This document shows, one piece after another, positions 27,800 to 37,774 of a DNA stretch of 64,000 nucleotides (its first letter is position 1; every line of letters begins with the position of its first letter). The DNA is from Pseudomonas coleopterorum (GTDB taxonomy: Bacteria; Pseudomonadota; Gammaproteobacteria; Pseudomonadales; Pseudomonadaceae), in NCBI RefSeq assembly GCF_900105555.1, contig NZ_FNTZ01000001.1, forward strand, positions 4,343,001 to 4,407,000, in the 5' to 3' direction. A program made the position numbers and the translations under genes. The notes beneath the pieces were generated by a model. That model worked only from the letters and a program-made list of their open reading frames with translations, was not told where the DNA came from and searched no databases.

Positions 27800-29194
27800 T
27801 CAAATGGAAAAGATCTTGCCCGGGTTCATGACCCCGTTGGGGTCGAACACGGCCTTCATGGCCTTCATGTACTGGATTTCGACCGGCGAACGGCTGTACT
27901 GCAGGTAGTCGCGCTTGACCATGCCCACGCCATGCTCGGCGGAGATGGAGCCGTTGTACTTGCGCACGGTTTCGAAGACTTCGGTGTTGACCAGCGCGCA
28001 CTCGGCGAAGAACGCGTCCTTGTCCATGTGTTCGGGCTTGAGGATGTTCAGGTGCAGGTTGCCGTCGCCGATGTGGCCATACCAGAGCACGTCGAAGGCT
28101 GGATAGCGTTCGCTGACGATGGCGTCGATTTCGCGCAGGAAGGCCGGCACCTTGGAAATGGTCACCGAGATGTCGTTCTTGTACGGCACCCAATGGGAAA
28201 TGGTCTCGGAAATGTACTCGCGCAGCTTCCACAGGTTGCGCAGCTGCTGCTCGCTCTGGCTCATCACCCCATCCAGCACCCAACCCTGCTCCACGCAGTG
28301 CTCGAAGGTGGCCAGCGCGGTGTCGGCGATGTCGTCGGTGGTGGCTTCGAATTCCAGCAGGGCGTAGAACGGGCAGGCCGTTTCGAACGGCGCGGGCACG
28401 TCGCCGCGGCCCAGCACCTTGGCCAGTGCCTTGTCGGAAAAGAACTCGAACGCCGTGAGGTCCAGTTTGCCCTGGAACGCGTGCAGCACCGGCATGATCG
28501 CGTCGAAGTCGGCTGTGCCCAGGACCATGGCGGTGAGATTCTTCGGTGCGCGGTCCAGGCGCATGGTGGCCTCGACGATGAAGCCCAGGGTGCCCTCGGC
28601 ACCGATGAACAGCTGGCGCAGGTCGTAGCCGGTGGCGTTCTTGACCAGGTCCTTGTTCAGTTCCAGCAGATCGCCCTGGCCCGTGACGACCTTGAGGCCC
28701 GCCACCCAGTTGCGTGTCATGCCGTAGCGAATGACCTTGATACCGCCAGCGTTGGTGCCGATGTTGCCACCGATCTGGCTGGACCCCGACGAGGCGAAGT
28801 CCACCGGATAGTACAGGCCATTCTCTTCAGCCAGGTTCTGCAACTGCCGGGTGATGACCCCAGGCTGGCACACCACGGTGCGGTCGGTGGCGTTGAATTC
28901 GAGCACCTTGTTCATGTACTCGAACGACACCACCACTTCGCCGTTGGCCGCGACCGCTGCCGCCGACAGACCGGTGCGGCCGCCGGAGGGCACCAGCGCG
29001 ACCTGGCGCTGGTTGGCCCAGCGCACGATGGCCTGGACCTGTTCGATGGTCTTGGGAAAGGCGATGGCGCTGGGGGCCGGGGCGTACTGTTTGGTCCAGT
29101 CCTTGCCGTAGGTGTCGAGGGAGGCGGCATCGGTGAGGACCTTGCCGGGCTCGAGCAGGGTCTTGAGTTCATCGATCAGGGCGTGGCTGTTCAT
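27800..29194 (-). CDS. FAD-linked D-2-hydroxyglutarate dehydrogenase
   Basis: 464-residue FAD oxidoreductase of the GlcD/D2HGDH type. The PCMH FAD-binding domain (about 35-215) shows VALVPSGGRTGLSAAAVAANGEVVVS and SSGSSQIGGNIGTNAGGIKVIRYG. The C-terminal domain carries WYGHIGDGNLHLNIL and SAEHGVGMVKRDYL, the metal-binding histidine motifs. In Pseudomonas a D2HGDH is encoded beside serA: SerA forms D-2-hydroxyglutarate from 2-oxoglutarate, and this enzyme reoxidises it, passing electrons to the respiratory chain. Here the two genes are divergent over 214 bp, which supports the assignment over glycolate or lactate dehydrogenase. Confidence 0.88.
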   Translation of the reverse strand: MNSHALIDELKTLLEPGKVLTDAASLDTYGKDWTKQYAPAPSAIAFPKTIEQVQAIVRWANQRQVALVPSGGRTGLSAAAVAANGEVVVSFEYMNKVLEFNATDRTVVCQPGVITRQLQNLAEENGLYYPVDFASSGSSQIGGNIGTNAGGIKVIRYGMTRNWVAGLKVVTGQGDLLELNKDLVKNATGYDLRQLFIGAEGTLGFIVEATMRLDRAPKNLTAMVLGTADFDAIMPVLHAFQGKLDLTAFEFFSDKALAKVLGRGDVPAPFETACPFYALLEFEATTDDIADTALATFEHCVEQGWVLDGVMSQSEQQLRNLWKLREYISETISHWVPYKNDISVTISKVPAFLREIDAIVSERYPAFDVLWYGHIGDGNLHLNILKPEHMDKDAFFAECALVNTEVFETVRKYNGSISAEHGVGMVKRDYLQYSRSPVEIQYMKAMKAVFDPNGVMNPGKIFSI

Positions 29195-29316
29195 GGACGC
29201 GACTCTGGAAGTGAAGGTTTCACGAATCGAGCGGTTCGCGGCCCGTCAAACCTCGAACCATTCATAGTCACCCTGAGAACGGCTCATGACCCAGGATGGG
29301 CGTACGACAGGGAGGC

Positions 29317-29328
29317 TATGCTAGCATA
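29317..29328. promoter_or_regulatory. Palindrome in the D2HGDH/serA divergent region
   Basis: TATGCTAGCATA is a perfect 12-bp palindrome with a -10-like TATGCT on both strands, 81 bp before the serA start. No good -35 is seen on either side. It may be a shared operator or bidirectional promoter element. Confidence 0.3.
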
Positions 29329-29408
29329 CGCACCCCGCCAATCGAGCTCTGGCCCGGTGCGCGCCGCTTCACTTCCTGCCATTTTTTTCGGGACACAGGT
29401 TTACGCAG

Positions 29409-30638
29409 ATGAGCAAGACTTCCCTCGACAAGAGCAAGATCAAGTTCCTTCTTCTCGAAGGCGTCCACCAATCCGCCGTGGACGTCCTCAAGGCTGCCGG
29501 CTATACCAGCATCGAGTACCACACCAAGTCGCTGCCCGAAGCCGAACTCAAGGAAAAGATCGCCGACGCGCACTTCATCGGCATTCGCTCACGCACCCAG
29601 CTGACCGAAGAGCTGTTCGACTGCGCGAAGAAACTGGTGGCCGTGGGCTGCTTCTGCATCGGCACCAACCAGGTCGACCTGGCCGCTGCCCGCGAACGCG
29701 GCATCGCCGTGTTCAACGCGCCGTACTCCAACACCCGCTCCGTGGCCGAACTGGTACTGGCCGAGGCCATCCTGCTGCTGCGCGGCATCCCCGAGAAGAA
29801 CGCTTCCTGCCACCGTGGCGGCTGGATCAAGAGCGCGGCGAATTCCTTCGAGATCCGTGGCAAGAAGCTGGGCATCATCGGCTATGGCTCGATCGGTACC
29901 CAACTGTCGGTCCTGGCCGAAGGCCTGGGCATGCAGGTGTACTTCTACGACACCGTGACCAAGCTGCCACTGGGCAACGCCACCCAGGTCGGCAGCCTGA
30001 CCGACCTGCTGGGCATGAGCGACATCGTCACCCTGCACGTGCCTGAAACCGCCGCCACCCAGTGGATGATCGGCGAGAAGGAAATCCGCGCCATCAAGAA
30101 GGGCGGCATCCTGATCAACGCCGCGCGCGGCACCGTGGTCGAGCTCGACGCACTGGCCGAGGCGATCAAGGACAAGCACCTGATCGGCGCCGCCATCGAC
30201 GTGTTCCCGGTCGAGCCACGCTCCAACGACGACGTCTTCGAAAGCCCGCTGCGTGGCCTGGACAACGTCATCCTGACCCCGCACATCGGCGGCTCCACGG
30301 CCGAAGCGCAGGCCAACATCGGTCTGGAAGTGGCCGAGAAATTGGTCAAGTACAGCGACAACGGCACCTCGGTGTCGTCGGTCAACTTCCCTGAAGTGGC
30401 CCTGCCGGCGCACCCGGGCAAGCACCGCCTGCTGCACATCCACGAAAACGTGCCGGGCGTGATGATGGAGATCAACAAGGTCTTCGCCGAGAACGCCATC
30501 AATATCTCCGGCCAGTTCCTGCAGACCAACGAAAAGGTCGGCTACGTGGTGATCGACGTCGACGCCGAATACTCGGATCTTGCGCAGGAAAAACTGCAAC
30601 AGGTCACCGGGACCATTCGTTGCCGCGTACTGTTCTGA
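29409..30638 (+). CDS. serA: D-3-phosphoglycerate dehydrogenase
   Basis: First enzyme of serine synthesis, oxidising 3-phosphoglycerate; 409 residues like the E. coli enzyme. It has the substrate domain, the NAD fold with GKKLGIIGYGSIGTQLSVLAEGLGM near 153-177, the catalytic His in LTPHIGGSTAEAQ, and a C-terminal ACT domain (about 335-409, LLHIHENVPGVMMEINKVFAENAINI) for serine feedback. Family members also reduce 2-oxoglutarate to D-2-hydroxyglutarate, which fits the divergent dehydrogenase gene. It ends at a hairpin shared with the convergent oxygenase gene. Confidence 0.96.
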   Translation: MSKTSLDKSKIKFLLLEGVHQSAVDVLKAAGYTSIEYHTKSLPEAELKEKIADAHFIGIRSRTQLTEELFDCAKKLVAVGCFCIGTNQVDLAAARERGIAVFNAPYSNTRSVAELVLAEAILLLRGIPEKNASCHRGGWIKSAANSFEIRGKKLGIIGYGSIGTQLSVLAEGLGMQVYFYDTVTKLPLGNATQVGSLTDLLGMSDIVTLHVPETAATQWMIGEKEIRAIKKGGILINAARGTVVELDALAEAIKDKHLIGAAIDVFPVEPRSNDDVFESPLRGLDNVILTPHIGGSTAEAQANIGLEVAEKLVKYSDNGTSVSSVNFPEVALPAHPGKHRLLHIHENVPGVMMEINKVFAENAINISGQFLQTNEKVGYVVIDVDAEYSDLAQEKLQQVTGTIRCRVLF

Positions 30639-30665
30639 TCCCGAACGGCTTCGATCAGTGAATGA

Positions 30666-30690
30666 CCGCGGTGTGCCTGGCACACTGCGG
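30666..30690. terminator. Hairpin between convergent serA and oxygenase genes
   Basis: The 12-base arms ccgcggtgtgcc and ggcacactgcgg match at 11 positions around a very short loop, within the 56 bp between the two convergent stops. There is no T tract, so it is a candidate transcription barrier rather than a textbook terminator. Confidence 0.45.
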
Positions 30691-30694
30691 TGTT

Positions 30695-31321
30695 CTAGAA
30701 CGGCTCGTTGCCTCGACGGCGGAACCAGCCGGTCAGCGACAGCCGATTGCGCTGCGCCGGCATCACTTCGTGCGGCACCTCTCCGGAAAGAAACACCACC
30801 AGCGTGCCACCGATCGGCTGCACGTCGAACGCCGTGTCGCCTTGCAGGTACATGCGCAACTGCCCGCCATCCTCCTCGCCCCAATCTGCATCGTTCAGGT
30901 ACAGCACCGCTGAAACCATGCGCCGGTCATCGTCGCGAAACCGGTCCAGATGACGCAGGTAAACACTGCCCGGCGGGTACAGGGCAAAGTGGCACTCGAA
31001 GTCTTCCAGCCCCAGGAACAGACCACGGTTCAGGGCTTCGCGCAGGCTGTCCATGACTGCCAGGTAGGTGTCGCACGGTAGCGCTTCGCCCGGCTCGATC
31101 CACTGGATGCGATCACCGCGAATGCCTTCGCGAATCTCCTGGGACGGGCCACGCCCGACGGCCGCTGGCGCCAGCTCGCCCTGGGCATGACGGGTACGGC
31201 ATTCGGCCGCCAGCGCCAGGGTCAACGCCTGGGGCACGAAGAGTTCCTGCTGCGACCAACCCTGCTCGGCCAGGTCGTCGACGATGCGCAGCAGCAGCGG
31301 ATGGTCAGAAGGTATTTGCAT
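30695..31321 (-). CDS. 2-oxoglutarate/Fe(II)-dependent oxygenase, prolyl-4-hydroxylase-like
   Basis: 208-residue protein with a double-stranded beta-helix core of the P4Hc type. The Fe(II) triad is visible as HLDRFRDDD (His and Asp) and the distal His in GEVPHEV, followed by RNRLSLTGWF whose Arg should bind 2-oxoglutarate. The substrate is unknown; related proteins hydroxylate protein side chains or small molecules. ATG at 31321 gives MQIPSDHPLLLRIVDDL. It is convergent with serA and divergent from a small exported protein. Confidence 0.82.
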   Translation of the reverse strand: MQIPSDHPLLLRIVDDLAEQGWSQQELFVPQALTLALAAECRTRHAQGELAPAAVGRGPSQEIREGIRGDRIQWIEPGEALPCDTYLAVMDSLREALNRGLFLGLEDFECHFALYPPGSVYLRHLDRFRDDDRRMVSAVLYLNDADWGEEDGGQLRMYLQGDTAFDVQPIGGTLVVFLSGEVPHEVMPAQRNRLSLTGWFRRRGNEPF

Positions 31322-31460
31322 GCCCGGCATAGTATCCATACGCCCGCAAAACCGACAGAGGCTTGCGCAGTGTCGATGCATCCAGGCGCGATGCCTGTGT
31401 CACTTCTCGACAAAGCCTGGCAATGCCACGGACAATGGCCCCTTGCCGACAGGAGTCCCT

Positions 31461-32213
31461 ATGCGCCGCGTCCTTGTGTTCTTGATGATGTTCAGTACGA
31501 CGCCTGCCTGGGCCGACGACCACGACTTGCTGTACAAGGCTGCCGGCTGGCCTGAACAAAGGGCGCATTTCAGCGATGCCCTCAAGGCGGCCCAGCAGCG
31601 TTACCAGAGCAGCCTGCCACCGGCCGTGTTTCAGGCACTGGTGAGCAACAGCGACCAGCGCTTCGCGGCCCAGGCCATGGACCAGCGTGCCGAAGCGCGG
31701 CTGCGCCAGGGGTTGGCCGATCCCAAGCCTGCCCTCGCCTTCTTCGAGTCGCCATTGGGCCGCAAGATCGTCGCCGCCGAACTGCTCGCCACCCGCAGTG
31801 ACCAACTGGCCAAGAACGCCCAGGGTTTGCCGAAACTGCAGGTCGAGTCCACCCGCGCGCTGTTGATCGGCCACCTGGCCCAGGCCCTGCCCGCCCGCCA
31901 GGCCGGTGCAGAGGTCAGCCTGGCGATCGCCGGGGTAGCCGCCGACAGCCTCAGTTCGATGATTCCAGGCCTGCTGGGGGGCGGTCAGGCCGCGGGTTTG
32001 CTCAATGGCCAGCGTGAGCGGCTGCAGCAGCAGATCGGCATCGATTTGAACAACACGCTGCTGTACGTGTACCGCGATCTGTCCGATCCGGAATTGGAAG
32101 AGTTCGTCGATTTCGCCGAGTCTGCCGCCGGGCAGGCTTATTATCAGGCCGCCCTGGAGGCAGTACGGGCAGGATTGGCGGTTGGACAGGCGCAAGGCCG
32201 GCCTGGGGCTTAG
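31461..32213 (+). CDS. Exported protein of unknown function, DUF2059-like
   Basis: 250 residues starting MRRVLVFLMMFSTTPAWA, a signal peptide with cleavage near residue 18. The mature part is mostly helical: LYKAAGWPEQRAHFSDALKAAQQRYQSSL and later SDPELEEFVDFAESAAGQAYYQAALEAVRAGL. The end segment recalls the DUF2059 module (a stretch near a C-terminal F-x-S-P/AAG-Y motif), but the match is only suggestive. A GAG ribosome site precedes the ATG at 31461. No operon partner; a REP cluster follows. Confidence 0.7.
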   Translation: MRRVLVFLMMFSTTPAWADDHDLLYKAAGWPEQRAHFSDALKAAQQRYQSSLPPAVFQALVSNSDQRFAAQAMDQRAEARLRQGLADPKPALAFFESPLGRKIVAAELLATRSDQLAKNAQGLPKLQVESTRALLIGHLAQALPARQAGAEVSLAIAGVAADSLSSMIPGLLGGGQAAGLLNGQRERLQQQIGIDLNNTLLYVYRDLSDPELEEFVDFAESAAGQAYYQAALEAVRAGLAVGQAQGRPGA

Positions 32214-32231
32214 AGTGCCCATGCGGGCCTA

Positions 32232-32354
32232 TTCGCGGGCAGAGGGCTCGCCGCCCGCCCCGCTCCCACAGGGTCCGCCAATGCCTGTGTGAAGAGCCTT
32301 GCTCCCACAGGTTCCGCTAATGCCTGTGTGTGGGAGCGGGGCTCTGCCCGCGAA
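32232..32354. repeat. REP cluster with duplicated spacer
   Basis: A variant family-1 REP at 32232-32270 has an insertion (ggctcgccgcccgcccc) between its arms. An inverted copy lies at 32328-32354. Between them a segment of about 26 bp beginning cccacag and ending cctgtgtg occurs twice (32266-32291 and 32304-32330, differing at a few bases). This fills the gap between the exported protein and the hydrolase gene. Confidence 0.75.
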
Positions 32355-32367
32355 TGGAGCGACGCGG

Positions 32368-33291
32368 TTACAGATTCTGATCAAAAAACCCGAAGCACTG
32401 CGCCCTGATGGCCGGCACCTCATTGACCAGATGATGCTTGCCCCCCGCCACCTGCAACAGCCGCACTTCAGCGAACTTGCCACGCAGCACCGCAAGGTTG
32501 TGGCGCCAATCCACAGTGTCATCGTCATCCCCCTGCACGATCACCACTGTCCGCGGACTGCGCGGCGCGGCTTCGATGTGTCGCACCCATTGCACCAACG
32601 CACCCACCCATGCCGTTGGCAGGCGCCGGGGTTGCAACGGATCGGCCTGCAGAAACGGCAGAAAGTCTACGTCGTTGCTATTGGCGCTGAACCGCCGCGC
32701 AATGCCGTTGACGAAAGGCTTGAGCAGACGATAGCTGAGCTTGGACAGACCCCACGCCACCGGCCGCACCAGCGGCGCCATCAACAGCACCTGCCCCTGT
32801 GCCGGCGACCGTGCCCCGTGGTGCAGCAGATGGTCGATGATGATCGCGCCACCGGTGCTCTGGCCCAGCAGGTGCCATGGCTGGGGCAACTGCAGCAGGC
32901 TCGCTTCGGCGAACAGGCCGTCGAGGGTCGCCTGGTAATCGGCGAAGTTGTGAATGCTGGCCCGCTCTCCGTTGGACAGGCCATGACCTGGCAGATCGCA
33001 GGAAATGACCGCGAAGCCGCGTTCCAACGCCCAGCTCACGGCGTGCCGGTACAGCCCCATGTGGTCGTAGAAGCCGTGCATGACGAAGAGCGTGGCAATG
33101 GGTCGTTGCGGTATCCATACCTGGGCGACGAGGTCAAAACCTGCTGCCGAGAAGCGTCCCAGCCAGCTTTGTGCGGGCAGGTCGAGTTGGTAGAAGCGTT
33201 GATAGCCCTGGGCCTCGGCAGACAGTGGCTGTCGGGCGCTCAGGGGTTGCAGGGAGTTGCGCAGGGAATCGGGTTGGAATGCATGGGGCAT
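32368..33291 (-). CDS. Alpha/beta hydrolase, lysophospholipase/monoacylglycerol lipase type
   Basis: 307-residue serine hydrolase. The oxyanion segment VMHGFYDHMGLY, the strand FAVISCDLPGHGLSNGERASI, the nucleophile elbow LGQSTGG (Ser near 145), and late acidic/His segments QGDDDDTVDW and GGKHHLVNE give the complete catalytic triad. The pattern matches the PldB/monoacylglycerol-lipase family, so esterified glycerolipids are likely substrates. The ATG at 33291 is used because the upstream in-frame sequence is REP repeat DNA. It stands alone between two REP clusters. Confidence 0.85.
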   Translation of the reverse strand: MPHAFQPDSLRNSLQPLSARQPLSAEAQGYQRFYQLDLPAQSWLGRFSAAGFDLVAQVWIPQRPIATLFVMHGFYDHMGLYRHAVSWALERGFAVISCDLPGHGLSNGERASIHNFADYQATLDGLFAEASLLQLPQPWHLLGQSTGGAIIIDHLLHHGARSPAQGQVLLMAPLVRPVAWGLSKLSYRLLKPFVNGIARRFSANSNDVDFLPFLQADPLQPRRLPTAWVGALVQWVRHIEAAPRSPRTVVIVQGDDDDTVDWRHNLAVLRGKFAEVRLLQVAGGKHHLVNEVPAIRAQCFGFFDQNL

Positions 33292-33329
33292 GAGTGAGTA
33301 TTCCAAGGCAATACGTGTGCTGACTTGCG

Positions 33330-33505
33330 GGCCTCTTCGCGGGCAGAGACCCGCTCCCACAATAAACCCGCACTGTGCCGTACTTGTGGGAGCGGGGCGG
33401 GCGGCGAGCCCTCTGCCCGCGAAGAGGCCCCTCCCACAATAAACCCGCGCTGTGTCTGTAGAGTAGTGCTCTATTGTGGGAGCGGGCTCTGCCCGCGAAG
33501 AGGCC
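33330..33505. repeat. Cluster of four family-1 REP units
   Basis: REP copies at 33330-33361 (forward), 33384-33428 (inverted, with the same insertion variant as at 32232), a partial forward copy at 33426-33438 and an inverted copy at 33475-33504. The cluster fills the 248 bp between the hydrolase start and the spuH stop. Confidence 0.8.
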
Positions 33506-33539
33506 CTCAAGGGCGCTGAAGATCCAGCGCCCTACCCCA

Positions 33540-34424
33540 TCAAGCCGATGCCACCGGCCGCTGTGCCTTGGGCTGCTGCCAGGAGTTGGCCGCGCTTTCC
33601 TCTATGGCTTGCTGGATCGCCTTGCGGCGCCGCTCTTCAGCCTGACGACCGAAGTACCAGACCAGGAATGTCACCAGCGACACCGCCAGCAGAATCAGGC
33701 TGGCCACCGCGTTGATCTCGGGCTTCACGCCCAGGCGCACCGCCGAGAACACTTCCATCGGCAGCGTCGTGGAGCCCGGTCCGGATACGAAGCTGGCCAG
33801 TACCAGGTCATCCAGCGACAGTGCGAACGACATCATCCCACCGGCCGCCAGCGATGGCGCGATCATCGGGATGGTGATCAGAAAGAACACCTTCCACGGC
33901 CGTGCGCCCAGGTCCATGGCGGCCTCTTCGATCGACAGGTCCAGTTCGCGCAGCCGCGAGGACACCACCACTGCCACGTACGAAGCGCAGAAAGTGGTAT
34001 GGGCGATCCAGATCGTGGCGATACCGCGCTCCTGCGGCCAGCCGATGACTTGCGCCATGGCCACGAACAGCAGCAGCAACGACAGACCGGTGATCACCTC
34101 GGGCATCACCAGTGGCGCGGTCACCAGGCCGCCGAACATCGTGCGGCCCCTGAAGCGACTGATGCGGGTCAGCACGAACGCCGCCATGGTGCCCAGCGCC
34201 ACAGCCGTTACCGCCGTGTAGCAGGCGATTTCCAGAGAACGCATGACGGCGCCCATCAGCTGCGCATTGTCCAGCAGGCCAACGTACCACTGCACCGACC
34301 AGCCGCCCCATACCGTCACCAGACGCGAGGCGTTGAAGGAGTAGATCACCAGGATCAACATCGGGGCATAGATGAAGATCAGCCCCAGTATCAGGATCAG
34401 TTTGGAGAACCCGAAACGCTTCAT
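33540..34424 (-). CDS. spuH: Polyamine ABC transporter permease SpuH (PotI-like)
   Basis: 294-residue inner-membrane permease with six hydrophobic helices. The EAA loop EEAAMDLGARPWKVFFLITIPMIAPSL, at about 180-206, docks on the ATPase SpuF. It starts at the ATG at 34424, overlapping spuG by 4 bases. It is the last gene of the minus-strand spuBCDEFGH cluster and takes up putrescine and spermidine with SpuG. The C-terminal tail is rich in Arg, Lys and Glu. Confidence 0.92.
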   Translation of the reverse strand: MKRFGFSKLILILGLIFIYAPMLILVIYSFNASRLVTVWGGWSVQWYVGLLDNAQLMGAVMRSLEIACYTAVTAVALGTMAAFVLTRISRFRGRTMFGGLVTAPLVMPEVITGLSLLLLFVAMAQVIGWPQERGIATIWIAHTTFCASYVAVVVSSRLRELDLSIEEAAMDLGARPWKVFFLITIPMIAPSLAAGGMMSFALSLDDLVLASFVSGPGSTTLPMEVFSAVRLGVKPEINAVASLILLAVSLVTFLVWYFGRQAEERRRKAIQQAIEESAANSWQQPKAQRPVASA

Positions 34425-35341
34425 GCCTTGCCCTCCAGCTCTTTGGCCTGGCTGCGGTTGAACAGCACGATGGGCACGATCAGAATCGCCAGCATCAGCA
34501 CCGCCAGCGCCGAGGCGACGGGCCAGTCGCGGTTGTTGAAGAACTCCTGCCACAATACGCGGCCGATCATCAGGGTTTCCGGACCACCGAGCAGCTCGGG
34601 AATCACGAACTCGCCGACCACTGGAATGAACACCAGCATGCAGCCGGCGATGATGCCGTTCTTGGACAGCGGCACGGTGATCTTCCAGAAGCTGTTGAAC
34701 GTGCTCGAACCCAGGTCGGAGGCCGCTTCCAGCAGGCTGTTGTCATGCTTCACCAGGTTGGCGAACAACGGCAGGATCATGAACGGCAGGTACGCATAGA
34801 CCACACCGATGTACACCGCCAGGTTGGTGTTGAGGATCTGCAAGGGCTGATCGATCACCCCCAGCCACAGCAGAAAGGCGTTGAGTAGACCGTTGTTGCT
34901 CAGGATGCCCATCCAGGCATACACGCGAATCAGGATGGCGGTCCAGGTCGGCATCATGATCAGCAGCAACAGCACCGTCTGCAGGTCCTTGCGCGCCTTG
35001 CTGATGGCATAGGCCATGGGGTAGCCGACCAACAGGCAGATCAGCGTGCTGAAGAACGCCATCTTCAGCGAGCCCAGGTAGGCCGAGATGTACAGGTCGT
35101 CTTCGGTGAGCAGCGCGTAGTTGGCGAAATTCAGAACCAGCTGGAATTTCTGTTCGGCGTAGCTCCAGATCTCGGTGTACGGCGGAATCGCCACGTCGGC
35201 TTCGGCGAAGCTGATCTTGAGCACGATGAAGAACGGCAGCATGAAGAACAGGAACAGCCACAGGAACGGTACGCCAATGACCATCTGGCGACCGTCGGGG
35301 ATGATCCGCTTGAGCTTGCGTTTGATCTTGCGCAGCTTCAT
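34421..35341 (-). CDS. spuG: Polyamine ABC transporter permease SpuG (PotH-like)
   Basis: 306-residue permease with six predicted helices and the EAA motif LEAASDLGSSTFNSFWKITVPLSKNGI near 208-234. It has PotH-like N-terminal basic residues (KLRKIKRKLKRIIPDGR) before the first helix. ATG at 35341 overlaps the end of spuF; its own end overlaps spuH. The heterodimer SpuG-SpuH forms the polyamine channel. Confidence 0.92.
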   Translation of the reverse strand: MKLRKIKRKLKRIIPDGRQMVIGVPFLWLFLFFMLPFFIVLKISFAEADVAIPPYTEIWSYAEQKFQLVLNFANYALLTEDDLYISAYLGSLKMAFFSTLICLLVGYPMAYAISKARKDLQTVLLLLIMMPTWTAILIRVYAWMGILSNNGLLNAFLLWLGVIDQPLQILNTNLAVYIGVVYAYLPFMILPLFANLVKHDNSLLEAASDLGSSTFNSFWKITVPLSKNGIIAGCMLVFIPVVGEFVIPELLGGPETLMIGRVLWQEFFNNRDWPVASALAVLMLAILIVPIVLFNRSQAKELEGKA

Positions 35342-36480
35342 GAGCGCAGTACCACGCCGCTGTCGTCTTCCCACCAGACGAACACTTCGTCGTCCCAGGT
35401 CGGGCGGGCGCCGCGGCGCTCGGCGTTGGCCACGAACGACTGCACCAGCTTGCCGCACGGCAACTGCACGTGGAACACCGAATGACCGCCCAGATAGGCG
35501 ATGTCATGGACCTTGCCGCGCGACCAGTTGTGCTCGGTGGCCGGTTGCTCGGTGGTGACCAGCATCTTTTCCGGACGAATCGCGTAGGTCACGTTCTTGT
35601 CTTCGGCGGCGGTACTTACGCCATGGCCGACATAGATGCTGCGCTCCAGCTCCGGGCTGCTGATCAACGCGTAGCCTTCCATGTCCTCGACCACCTGGCC
35701 TTCGAACAGGTTGACGTTGCCGATGAACTCGCACACCAGGCGGCTGGTGGGGGTTTCGTAGATGTCGATCGGGCTGCCGATCTGGGCAATCCAGCCCAGG
35801 TGCATGATGGCGATGCGCTGGGCCATGGTCATAGCCTCTTCCTGGTCGTGGGTCACCATCACACAGGTCACACCGACCCGCTCGATGATCTCCACCAGTT
35901 CCAGTTGCATCTGCGAACGCAGCTTCTTGTCCAGCGCACCCATCGGCTCGTCGAGCAGCAACAGCTTGGGCTTCTTCGCCAGCGAGCGGGCCAGCGCAAC
36001 GCGCTGACGCTGGCCGCCGGACAGTTGATGAGGCTTGCGCTTGCCGTACTGGGTCATCTGCACCAGCTTGAGCATTTCCGCCACGCGTGCGTCGATCTCG
36101 GCGGCCGGCAGCTTGTCCTGCTTGAGGCCGAAGGCGATGTTCTGCGCCACCGTCATGTGCGGGAACAACGCATAGGACTGGAACATCATGTTGATCGGCC
36201 GCTCGTAGGGCGGCATGTCGGTGATGTCCACGCCATCGAGGAAGATACGCCCCTCGGTCGGCCGTTCGAAGCCTGCCAGCATGCGCAGCAAGGTGGACTT
36301 GCCGGAGCCGGAACCGCCCAGCAAGGCAAAGATCTCACCCTGATTGATTTCCAAGGACACGTCGTCCACGGCCACCGTTTCGTCGAATTTCTTCGTGACC
36401 TTTTCGATCCGGACCAGCACCTTCTTCGGTTGCTGGCTGCCTTCTAGGGCTTTTTTGTAGGCGCTGGAGGCAACAGCCAT
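35338..36480 (-). CDS. spuF: Polyamine ABC transporter ATP-binding protein SpuF (PotG-like)
   Basis: 380-residue ABC ATPase with Walker A GGSGSGKSTL (about 55-64), Q loop MFQSYALFPH, signature [15 protein letters not shown], Walker B LLLLDEPMGALD, the H loop VTHDQEEAM, and a C-terminal TOBE-type regulatory domain (about 250-380). ATG at 36480. It lies 56 bp downstream of spuE and overlaps spuG, so the four transport genes are one transcript. Confidence 0.94.
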   Translation of the reverse strand: MAVASSAYKKALEGSQQPKKVLVRIEKVTKKFDETVAVDDVSLEINQGEIFALLGGSGSGKSTLLRMLAGFERPTEGRIFLDGVDITDMPPYERPINMMFQSYALFPHMTVAQNIAFGLKQDKLPAAEIDARVAEMLKLVQMTQYGKRKPHQLSGGQRQRVALARSLAKKPKLLLLDEPMGALDKKLRSQMQLELVEIIERVGVTCVMVTHDQEEAMTMAQRIAIMHLGWIAQIGSPIDIYETPTSRLVCEFIGNVNLFEGQVVEDMEGYALISSPELERSIYVGHGVSTAAEDKNVTYAIRPEKMLVTTEQPATEHNWSRGKVHDIAYLGGHSVFHVQLPCGKLVQSFVANAERRGARPTWDDEVFVWWEDDSGVVLRS

Positions 36481-36536
36481 TCACGAAACTCCCAAACTTG
36501 AGTGAGGGCGGCTCTGGATCGGGCCGCCCTGGGTAT

Positions 36537-37643
<1,107 letters not shown>

Positions 37644-37653
37644 TCAATAGTCT

Positions 37654-37670
37654 GTTTTATATAATAAAAC
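37654..37670. promoter_or_regulatory. AT-rich palindrome before spuE
   Basis: GTTTTATATAATAAAAC has 6-bp arms GTTTTA/TAAAAC around 5 bases, 23 bp upstream of the spuE start and in strong contrast to the GC-rich surroundings. It could hold a -10 element or an operator giving spuE-H its own promoter. No convincing -35 was found. Confidence 0.35.
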
Positions 37671-37774
37671 CGGCGCGCAACTTACCGTTCATGTCCTTGC
37701 GCCGCAATGATTGATTCCGCGAATCCCAGTCACAGCCTGGCTTCACTGACGCAGGATGAGTGATCACCGCCAGA

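Noticed and set aside
27791..30046. 751-codon plus-strand open frame
   Set aside because: It runs antisense to the D2HGDH gene and then out of frame through serA; composition is shadow-like with no motifs.
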